From positions 1 to 11,100 of the forward strand of contig NZ_JBFTER010000141.1 of NCBI RefSeq assembly GCF_047229345.1: DNA of 11,100 nucleotides, written 5' to 3'. Position numbers and translations under genes: made by a program. The DNA is from Cellulomonas_A sp047229345. Lineage in GTDB: Bacteria > Actinomycetota > Actinomycetes > Actinomycetales > Cellulomonadaceae. The notes beneath the pieces are model-generated. The model searched no databases. It was not told the DNA's origin and saw only the letters and a list, made by a program, of their open reading frames with translations. Shown here in pieces: positions 6,137-11,100 of the stretch. The stretch's first letter is position 1. Each line of letters starts with the position of its first letter.

Positions 6137-8416
6137 GTGCCCGAGCCCGCCGTCCCGTCCTCCGCCGCGCCCGCGGCGAAGTCCCCGGGCGGGCGCAGCG
6201 CCCGAGCCGGTGCGGTCCGCCCGTCGACGGGGCCGGCCTCGGTCGACGAGCTGCTCGACCTCGCGGTCGGCGTGCTCGGCGGCGGCCGGCGCGACGGCCA
6301 GCACGAGATGGCGAACGCGGTCGCGGAGACGATCGACTCGGGGAAGCACCTGCTCGTGCAGGCGGGCACCGGCACGGGCAAGTCGCTCGGGTACCTCGTG
6401 CCCGCGGTGCGCCACGCGGTGCTCGAGGACGAGCACGTCGTGGTCTCGACGGCGACGCTCGCCCTGCAGCGCCAGGTCATGACCCGGGACCTGCCGCTCG
6501 TCGCGCAGGCGCTCGCCCCCCGCCTGCCGCGGCCCCCGCGCATCGCGCTGCTCAAGGGCTGGCACAACTACGTCTGCCTGCACAAGGTCGCGGGCGGCTA
6601 CCCGGCGGACGAGCCGGGGACGCTGTTCGACCTCGGCGACCACGCGGGTGCGGCGGACCACCCCGCGCCCGAGCCCGGCGCCGCGGAGAGCCCCCGCGGG
6701 ACCGCGAGCCTCGGCGAGCAGGTCGTGCGGCTGCGCGAGTGGGCCGAGGAGACCGCGACCGGCGACCGCGACGACCTCGTGCCCGGCGTGAGCGAGCGCG
6801 CGTGGCGCCAGGTGTCGGTCACGAAGATGGAGTGCCTCGGCACGCGCTGCCCGCTGATCGACGACTGCTTCCCGGAGAAGGCGCGGGTGCTCTCGCGCGA
6901 GGCGGACGTGGTCGTGACGAACCACGCGATGCTCGGCATCGCCGCCTCGGGCTCGCCGAACGTGCTCCCGGAGCACGAGGTCGTGATCGTCGACGAGGCG
7001 CACGAGCTCACCGACCGCGTGACGGCGCAGGCGACGGCCGAGCTGTCGGTCGCGATCGTCGAGCACGCCGCCCGGCTCGCGCGCCGGCACGGCGGGATCC
7101 TGACGACGGACCTGGACGCGGCGAGCGCGGCGCTCGGGTCGGTCCTCGTCCAGCTCCCCGAGGGGCGGTTCCCCGACGGCCTCCCGCCCGGGGCCCTCGA
7201 GGCCGTCGCGGCCGTCCGGGACGCGGCGCGCGGCCTGCTGACCGCGCTCAAGCCCGAGCCCGCGGCGGCGAAGGCCGGTGCCGGCGCGGACGGCGGCTCC
7301 AAGATGGCGATGTCGACGATGCTCGCGCTGTTCGAGGTCGCCGAGCGGATGGCCGCGGACCCCGACCAGAACCGGCACACCGTGCTGTGGTGCGCGCGTG
7401 GCGACACCGGACGCGGCGGGGCCATGACCCGCCTGTACGCCGCCCCGCTGTCCGTCAACGGGCTCATCCGCACGCACGTGCTCGCGGGGCGGTCGAGCGT
7501 GCTCACGTCCGCGACCCTCGCGCTCGGGGGGACGTTCGCCCCCATCGCCCGCTCGCTCGGGCTCGAGGGGCGCACCGACGCCGAGCCGCAGGGGCCGCAG
7601 CACCTCGCGTCGTCCGACGCCGAGGACCTCGCCGCACGCGTGGACGCCGACGTCGCGACGGGCTCCGGCGACACGCTCGCCGTCCGCGCCCCCGCACCGC
7701 CCGGGACGCCGCCGCCCGGCGACCCGCTGCCGTGGCGCGGGCTCGACGTGGGCAGCCCCTTCGACTACCCACGCCAGGGGATCCTCTACATCGCGCGGCA
7801 CCTCCCGCCGCCCGGGCGCGAGCCGGCGACCGACGCCCAGCTCGACGAGATCGCCGCGCTCATCGAGGCGGCCGGAGGGCGGACGCTGGGCCTGTTCTCC
7901 TCCCGACGGGCCGCCGACGCGGTCGCCGCGGCGATGCGCGAGCGGCTCGACGTCCCCGTGCTCGCGCAGGGCGAGGACCAGCTGCCGACGCTCGTGCGGG
8001 ACTTCGCCGCGGACGAACGCACGTGCCTGTTCGGGACGCTCTCGCTCTGGCAGGGCGTCGACGTCCCGGGGCCGGCGTGCCAGCTCGTGCTGATCGACCG
8101 CATCCCGTTCCCGCGCCCGGACGACCCGGTGCGCTCGGCGCGGTCCGAGGCCGTCGCCGCGTCCGGCGGGAACGGCTTCATGGCGGTGTCCGCGACGCAC
8201 GCGGCGCTGCTCCTCGCCCAGGGCGCGGGCCGGCTCATCCGCGGCGTCGACGACCGCGGGGTCGTCGCGGTGCTCGACCCGCGGCTCGCGACGGCCCGCT
8301 ACGGCGACTTCCTCACCCGGTCGCTCCCCGGCTTCTGGCGGACGACCGACCGGGGGGTGGTCGAGGCCGCGCTGCGCCGCCTCGACGGACGGGTCGGCAC
8401 CACCACGAGCAACTAG
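6137..8416 (+). CDS. ATP-dependent DNA helicase, DinG/XPD-like, iron-sulfur type
   Basis: A superfamily 2 helicase of 759 residues. The P-loop is AGTGTGKS (76-83) and motif II is DEAH (286-289). The C-terminal motif VI region is QGAGRLIR (695-702). Between motifs I and II four cysteines, C147 in YVCLHK and C233, C238 and C244 in the CLGTRCPLIDDC stretch, form the 4Fe-4S pattern of XPD/DinG enzymes, which unwind DNA with 5'-3' polarity. A Pro/Gly/Asp-rich loop (about 158-192) is inserted between the first and second cysteines, and the first 30 residues are a disordered Ala/Pro tail. The likely role is unwinding of damage- or replication-linked structures. The GTG at 6137 is chosen because of the promoter 6 bases upstream and the lack of any other convincing start before the domain. 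A PafBC-type promoter fits a DNA-repair role. ldh follows after 58 bases but has its own ribosome site. Confidence 0.93.
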   Translation: MPEPAVPSSAAPAAKSPGGRSARAGAVRPSTGPASVDELLDLAVGVLGGGRRDGQHEMANAVAETIDSGKHLLVQAGTGTGKSLGYLVPAVRHAVLEDEHVVVSTATLALQRQVMTRDLPLVAQALAPRLPRPPRIALLKGWHNYVCLHKVAGGYPADEPGTLFDLGDHAGAADHPAPEPGAAESPRGTASLGEQVVRLREWAEETATGDRDDLVPGVSERAWRQVSVTKMECLGTRCPLIDDCFPEKARVLSREADVVVTNHAMLGIAASGSPNVLPEHEVVIVDEAHELTDRVTAQATAELSVAIVEHAARLARRHGGILTTDLDAASAALGSVLVQLPEGRFPDGLPPGALEAVAAVRDAARGLLTALKPEPAAAKAGAGADGGSKMAMSTMLALFEVAERMAADPDQNRHTVLWCARGDTGRGGAMTRLYAAPLSVNGLIRTHVLAGRSSVLTSATLALGGTFAPIARSLGLEGRTDAEPQGPQHLASSDAEDLAARVDADVATGSGDTLAVRAPAPPGTPPPGDPLPWRGLDVGSPFDYPRQGILYIARHLPPPGREPATDAQLDEIAALIEAAGGRTLGLFSSRRAADAVAAAMRERLDVPVLAQGEDQLPTLVRDFAADERTCLFGTLSLWQGVDVPGPACQLVLIDRIPFPRPDDPVRSARSEAVAASGGNGFMAVSATHAALLLAQGAGRLIRGVDDRGVVAVLDPRLATARYGDFLTRSLPGFWRTTDRGVVEAALRRLDGRVGTTTSN

Positions 8417-8419
8417 CCT
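8414..8419 (+). promoter_or_regulatory. Possible -10 hexamer (TAGCCT) for ldh
   Basis: TAGCCT fits TANNNT and overlaps the helicase stop codon (TAG 8414-8416). It would give a 5' leader of roughly 48 bases that includes the strong ribosome site of ldh. No -35 is recognisable at 17-18 bases upstream, so this is tentative. The alternative is cotranscription with the helicase. Confidence 0.3.
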
Positions 8420-8464
8420 GGTCGCGACGCCCACGGGTGTCGGGGCCGCGGGGGCCCACCGGTG

Positions 8465-8470
8465 AGGAGG
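8465..8470 (+). promoter_or_regulatory. Ribosome binding site AGGAGG fixing the ldh start
   Basis: AGGAGG lies 4 bases before GTG 8475 and is the best Shine-Dalgarno in the window. It supports the longer ldh product, with about 20 residues before the Rossmann fold, over an internal GTG at codon 19. Confidence 0.8.
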
Positions 8471-8474
8471 ACGC

Positions 8475-9479
8475 GTGAGCGAGAACGACGGGGACGACCT
8501 GGGACTGACCGGGGTCACCGCAGGGCAGGTGCGACGGACCAGCAAGCTCGCGATCGTCGGGGCGGGTGCGGTCGGCTCGACGATGGCCTACGCGGCGCTG
8601 ATGCGCGGTGCGGCACGCAGCGTCGCGCTCTACGACATCAACAAGGCGAAGGTCGAGGCCGAGGCGCTCGACCTCGGGCACGGCATCCAGTTCATGCCGA
8701 TGGCCGAGGTGGTCGGCTCGGACGACATCGAGGTGTGCACCGGCGCGGACGTCGTCGTGGTCACGGCCGGGGCGAAGCAGAAGCCCGGCCAGAGCCGCAT
8801 CGACCTCGCCGAGGCGACGATCTCGCTCGTCGGCAAGATCCTCCCGCCGCTGGTCGAGGTCGCGCCCGACGCCGTCTACATCATGGTCACCAACCCGGTC
8901 GACATCGTCACGTACGCGGCGCTGCAGCAGTCCGGCCTCCCGCCGACGCAGATGTTCGGGTCCGGCACGGTGCTCGACTCCTCGCGCCTGCGCTACCTCA
9001 TCGCCAAGCAGACGGGCGTCGCGGTGCAGAACGTGCACGCGTACGTCGCGGGCGAGCACGGCGACACGGAGCTCCCGCTGTGGAGCTCCGCGACGATCGG
9101 GGCCGTGCCCCTGCTCGAGTGGAACGGCATCAACGGTCGCGGGCCGCTCACCTCGGAGGTGCGCGACGGGATCGCGCGCGAGGTCGTCGAGTCCGCGTAC
9201 CGGATCATCGAGGGCAAGGGGGCGACGAACTACGCGGTCGCGCTCGCCGGGTCGCGGATCATCGAGGCCGTCATCAAGGACGAGCAGCGCATCCTGCCGG
9301 TCTCGTCGCTCCTCGACGGCTACCACGGCATCCGCGACGTGTGCCTCTCCGTCCCCGCCCTCGTGGGTCGTGAGGGCGTCGGCGAGCGGCTCGAGGTCCC
9401 GATGTCGGCCGACGAGCTCGCCGGGCTGCGTCGCTCGGCCGAGACGCTGCGCGCGGTCGCCCGCCGGTTCGGGTTCTGA
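8475..9479 (+). CDS. ldh: L-lactate dehydrogenase (NAD-dependent)
   Basis: Reduces pyruvate to L-lactate with NADH, regenerating NAD+ when respiration is limited; cytoplasmic. The 334 residues carry the Rossmann motif GAGAVG (29-34) and D54 in YDIN, an acid that favours NAD over NADP. The substrate loop is AGAKQKPGQSR (98-108), where Gln102 marks lactate rather than malate dehydrogenase. The catalytic residues are D168 and R171 in VLDSSRLR, and H195 in GEHGDTE. TNPVDI (139-144) is also conserved. All catalytic residues are intact. A tail of about 22 residues precedes the fold, and the AGGAGG ribosome site supports it. A strong hairpin begins 22 bases after the stop. No allosteric or Rex-type operator was recognised upstream, where the helicase ends 58 bases away. 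Confidence 0.95.
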   Translation: MSENDGDDLGLTGVTAGQVRRTSKLAIVGAGAVGSTMAYAALMRGAARSVALYDINKAKVEAEALDLGHGIQFMPMAEVVGSDDIEVCTGADVVVVTAGAKQKPGQSRIDLAEATISLVGKILPPLVEVAPDAVYIMVTNPVDIVTYAALQQSGLPPTQMFGSGTVLDSSRLRYLIAKQTGVAVQNVHAYVAGEHGDTELPLWSSATIGAVPLLEWNGINGRGPLTSEVRDGIAREVVESAYRIIEGKGATNYAVALAGSRIIEAVIKDEQRILPVSSLLDGYHGIRDVCLSVPALVGREGVGERLEVPMSADELAGLRRSAETLRAVARRFGF

Positions 9480-9500
9480 CCGGGGAGCGCACCCCGTCGT

Positions 9501-9551
9501 ACGAGGACGGCCGCCCGGTCCGCTGAGTGCGGGCGGGGCGGCCGTCGTCGT
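9501..9551 (+). terminator. Strong hairpin terminator after ldh
   Basis: GACGGCCGCCC (9506-9516) pairs perfectly with GGGCGGCCGTC (9536-9546) around a 19-base loop. After one G-G mismatch the stem continues for four more pairs (ACGA 9501-9504 with TCGT 9548-9551). Only two T follow, so a classical U-tract is missing, but the stem is the most stable near a gene end in this window. Confidence 0.75.
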
Positions 9552-9578
9552 TGGCGGGCTAGTCCGAGCGCGCGCAGC

Positions 9579-9746
9579 GCCGGGCGGGCGCGCGATGCGG
9601 CCGGGCGGGCCAGGCGCGTGATGCGGCCGGGCGGGCCAGCGGCTCGACGCGGCCGGGCGGGCCAGGTGCGTGATCCGGCCGGGCGGGCCAGGCGCTCGAC
9701 GTGCCCGCTCCGGCCAGCCGTGCGACGCGCCCGCGCAGGTCAGCAG
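9579..9746. repeat. GC-rich 26-base tandem repeat array with a 52-base higher-order pattern
   Basis: The 15-base core GGCCGGGCGGGCCAG occurs identically at 9599, 9625, 9651 and 9677, exactly 26 bases apart. Two decayed copies follow in register at 9703 and 9729, and a shortened copy (GCCGGGCGGGC at 9579) precedes. The spacers alternate between a GCGTGAT type (9599 and 9651 units) and a GCTCGAC type (9625 and 9677 units), so pairs of units probably duplicated together. No gene or mobile element is attached to it. Confidence 0.92.
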
Positions 9747-9760
9747 TCGGGCCCGTTCGT

Positions 9761-9813
9761 GCTCGTGCGGCGCAGGGTCCTGCTCGTGCGGCCCAGGGTC
9801 CTGCTCGTGCGGC
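9761..9813. repeat. 21-base direct repeat, two and a half copies
   Basis: Units begin at 9761, 9782 and 9803 with GCTCGTGCGG. The first two are full length and differ at one base (GCGGCGCAG versus GCGGCCCAG). The third breaks off after about 14 bases and runs into an inverted copy of the same core at 9819-9829. Confidence 0.9.
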
Positions 9814-9830
9814 GCGGGGCCGCACGAGCA
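9802..9830 (-). terminator. Candidate hairpin terminator downstream of lexA
   Basis: TGCTCGTGCGGC (9802-9813) and GCCGCACGAGCA (9819-9830) form a perfect 12-bp stem with a 5-base loop, 16 bases past the lexA stop in the direction of lexA transcription. There is no T-run. The inverted arm could equally pair with the two upstream direct-repeat copies. Confidence 0.6.
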
Positions 9831-9846
9831 CGGCGGTGCCCGGCTG

Positions 9847-10638
9847 TCAGAGGCTGCGCAGCACGCTCACGACCCGGCCGAGCACCTGGGCGTCGTCGCC
9901 CGGGATGGGGGCGTACGCCGCGTTGTGGGGGAGCAGCCACACGTGCCCGTCGGCGCGCTTGAACGTCTTGACGGTCGCCTCGCCGTCGATCATCGCGGCG
10001 ACGATCTCGCCGTTCTCGGCGACGGGCTGACGCCGCACGACGACCCAGTCGCCGTCGCAGATCGCCGCCTCGACCATCGAGTCACCCTGGACCTTGAGCA
10101 GGAACAGGTCGCCGTCGCCGACGAGCTGGCGCGGCAGCGGGAAGACGTCCTCGACGACCTGCTCCGCGAGGATCGGCCCACCGGCCGCGATCCGGCCGAC
10201 GACGGGGACGTAGGACGGTGCCGGTGCCGAGTCCCGCGCCGCGCTGTCCTCGTCGCCCAGGCGGGCCGACGCCGTCGCGGTGACGCTCGGTGCCGACCAC
10301 GGGGCGACGCCGCGCGAGTCGTCCGGCTGCACGACCTCGATCGCCCGGGGACGGTTCGGGTCGCGGCGCAGGTAGCCCTTGCGCTCGAGCGCCATGAGCT
10401 GGTGCTTGACGCTCGACGGGCTCGTCAGCCCGACCGAGTCGCCGATCTCGCGCATGCTCGGGGGGTAGCCGCGCGACTCGACCGACGTGCGGATCGTCTC
10501 GAGGACGAGGCGCTGGCGCGCCGTGAGCCCGTCGCCGTCCGGGGCTCCGTCGGGCAGCGTGTGCACGGACGCCAGGCCGTCACGGGCTGCGCCGCCCGTG
10601 ACGTCCACCCTCTCCTCGGTCCCGCGCTGCTTCGCCAC
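9847..10638 (-). CDS. lexA: SOS-response transcriptional repressor LexA
   Basis: Represses SOS genes and cleaves itself when RecA-ssDNA filaments form after DNA damage. Of 263 residues, about 38-100 form the winged helix-turn-helix (LTARQRLVLETIR, YPPSMREIGDSVGLTSPSSVKHQL). A linker of about 40 residues (104-143) follows, then the S24-type protease domain. The cleavage bond is Ala152-Gly153 in VGRIAAGG, and the catalytic pair is Ser187 in QGDSM and Lys224 in ATVKTFKR. It is longer than E. coli LexA (202) because of a 37-residue N-terminal tail and the long linker, both common in actinobacteria. GTG 10638 is supported by GGAGG 5 bases upstream. A LexA box overlapping its own -35 indicates autorepression. 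It is divergent from the gene starting at 10864. Confidence 0.97.
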   Translation of the reverse strand: MAKQRGTEERVDVTGGAARDGLASVHTLPDGAPDGDGLTARQRLVLETIRTSVESRGYPPSMREIGDSVGLTSPSSVKHQLMALERKGYLRRDPNRPRAIEVVQPDDSRGVAPWSAPSVTATASARLGDEDSAARDSAPAPSYVPVVGRIAAGGPILAEQVVEDVFPLPRQLVGDGDLFLLKVQGDSMVEAAICDGDWVVVRRQPVAENGEIVAAMIDGEATVKTFKRADGHVWLLPHNAAYAPIPGDDAQVLGRVVSVLRSL

Positions 10639-10712
10639 CGTCGCCTCCAGATGTATCGGTGCTGGCCAGCGCCCGTGTCAGTGCCTCGTGGTGCGCTGTC
10701 TCCTGCGACGTC

Positions 10713-10741
10713 AGCCTAGGGGAGCAGGGGTGACGGATCAA
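10713..10741 (-). promoter_or_regulatory. lexA promoter (-35 TTGATC, -10 TAGGCT, 17-base spacer)
   Basis: On the minus strand, TTGATC (10741-10736) and TAGGCT (10718-10713) are separated by exactly 17 bases. Transcription should start near 10706, giving a leader of about 70 bases before the GTG with its GGAGG. The -35 shares bases with the LexA box at 10738-10753, so bound LexA would block RNA polymerase. Confidence 0.75.
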
Positions 10742-10753
10742 ACATCTGTTCGA
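10738..10753. promoter_or_regulatory. LexA box 1 (SOS box)
   Basis: TCAAACATCTGTTCGA differs at one position from the actinobacterial LexA consensus TCGAAC-N4-GTTCGA. It overlaps the lexA -35 element, so it is the likely autoregulatory operator, and it may also affect the divergent gene. Confidence 0.85.
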
Positions 10754-10760
10754 GCGTGTC

Positions 10761-10790
10761 TCGACATCCCGCGACGCGGGGTGGTAGAAC
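10761..10790 (+). promoter_or_regulatory. Putative promoter for the divergent gene (TCGACA, 18 bases, TAGAAC)
   Basis: TCGACA (10761-10766) and TAGAAC (10785-10790) are spaced by 18 bases. Transcription would start near 10797, just before LexA box 2. An alternative hexamer TACAAG lies at 10793-10798. The -10 is not a strong match. Confidence 0.45.
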
Positions 10791-10804
10791 CGTACAAGCG
10801 TTCG

Positions 10805-10820
10805 ACGAACACGTGTTCGA
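10805..10820. promoter_or_regulatory. LexA box 2 (SOS box)
   Basis: ACGAACACGTGTTCGA differs from the LexA consensus only at the first base and contains the perfect 14-base palindrome CGAACACGTGTTCG (10806-10819). It sits between the putative promoter and the start at 10864, a position where LexA would repress the rightward gene. Confidence 0.88.
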
Positions 10821-10863
10821 ACTCGCGCGGGGAGCGCGGGGTCGACGAGGGAGGGTGGACGGC

Positions 10864-11100
10864 ATGGGTGCGATGGTGATCTCCACGGCAGTGCGCGGCT
10901 CGGACGTGCGCAGCGGGAGCGCAGCAGCACGGGCGCGCGAGGCGTGGTTCGCCGCACAGGACGTGCAGGCCACGGTGGTCCCGACCCCGCGCCGTCCGCG
11001 GCCCCTCGCGCCGGCGCATGGTGCTCCGACCCAGGCCCGCCCGACGCGCGACGGTGCGCGGACGCGGGTTGGCGCTGGGCCGGTGCGCGCCGCTGCGGGA
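10864..11100 (+). CDS. N-terminal part of a probable LexA-controlled LysM/cell-wall protein (3' end outside window)
   Basis: The frame opens at ATG 10864, 8 bases after GAGGGAGGG (10847-10855), and stays open for 79 codons to the window edge. The visible part is a basic, Ala/Pro/Arg-rich, low-complexity sequence (RGSDVRSGSAAARAREAWF, then a PTPRRPRPLAPAHG stretch) without a recognisable domain. A basic cytoplasmic tail before a membrane segment would look like this, but the membrane segment and any LysM domain would lie beyond the window. In many actinobacteria the gene divergent from lexA encodes a LysM-domain, SOS-induced cell-wall or division protein (the Rv2719c/ChiZ and DivS position), and a LexA box lies upstream here. 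That identity is by context only. An in-frame ATG at 10873 is an alternative start. Confidence 0.65.
   Translation, partial: MGAMVISTAVRGSDVRSGSAAARAREAWFAAQDVQATVVPTPRRPRPLAPAHGAPTQARPTRDGARTRVGAGPVRAAAG

Larger units (their letters stand above)
9480..9846. other. Non-coding interval between convergent ldh and lexA, mostly repeats
   Basis: This 367-base gap holds the ldh terminator, a 26-base tandem array, a 21-base direct repeat and a hairpin next to the lexA end. Open frames crossing it on both strands show only the periodic Ala/Arg/Gly/Pro/Val/Leu peptides expected from the repeats, have no ribosome site and run into lexA, so I call no gene here. Confidence 0.8.

Noticed and set aside
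8420..8464. Terminator between the helicase and ldh
   Set aside because: The GC-rich stretch has only short, imperfect complementary segments (GGCC/GGGCC type) and no stable stem.
4295..8545. Very long minus-strand open frame (over 1400 codons)
   Set aside because: It is an antisense shadow of hflX and the helicase, which is typical where the third codon position is nearly always G or C. Its composition is Arg/Ala/His/Gly-rich without any domain.
9579..9746. CRISPR array
   Set aside because: The core is 15 bases, the spacers are 11 bases and alternate between two types, and no cas gene is near. It is a tandem minisatellite.
9618..9962. Open frames across the repeat region 9559-9962 on both strands
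   Set aside because: The peptides simply mirror the 26- and 21-base repeats, they have no ribosome site, and they run into the lexA coding region.
10692..10697. TGCGCT as a firm -10 element
   Set aside because: It lacks the second-position A that is nearly invariant in -10 hexamers, so it is not listed as a promoter feature.

Overview
The window looks like a piece of the chromosome of a very GC-rich actinobacterium, most likely Micrococcales and close to Cellulomonas. This is an inference from base composition, frequent GTG starts, the gene order (extradiol-like gene, miaA, dapF, hflX, DinG-type helicase, ldh, lexA with a divergent neighbour) and protein style. No database search was run. 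Everything reads as core genome: I see no insertion sequence, phage gene, tRNA, rRNA or CRISPR array.

Layout. 1-324: 3' end of a helical-repeat protein. 342-3282: a tightly packed run of an extradiol-dioxygenase-like protein of unknown role, miaA (tRNA modification) and dapF (lysine and peptidoglycan precursor), joined by 4-base ATGA overlaps. 3349-3687: small thioredoxin-fold protein, overlapping tail to tail with an RsmC-type methyltransferase on the minus strand (3674-4285). 4286-4393: divergent intergenic region. 4394-5926: hflX, a ribosome-associated GTPase. 5927-6136: non-coding, with hairpins and a DNA-damage-type promoter. 6137-8416: iron-sulfur DinG/XPD-like helicase. 8475-9479: L-lactate dehydrogenase, followed by a strong hairpin. 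9480-9846: non-coding, filled by two different tandem repeat arrays and a second hairpin. 9847-10638 (minus): lexA. 10639-10863: divergent SOS control region with two LexA boxes. 10864-end: 5' end of a gene that by position is probably the LysM/cell-wall protein commonly found opposite lexA in actinobacteria.

Two regulatory themes stand out. First, four genes have a TANNNT -10 hexamer exactly 6 bases before the start codon, which points to leaderless mRNAs. Second, both known actinobacterial DNA-damage circuits seem to be present within 5 kb. The helicase has a near-consensus PafBC (RecA-independent) promoter, with a degenerate second copy 50 bases upstream. The lexA/LysM pair has classical LexA boxes, one of which overlaps the lexA -35 element. 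The other genes are housekeeping: translation (miaA, hflX, the methyltransferase), lysine/cell wall (dapF), redox (thioredoxin-like) and fermentation (ldh).
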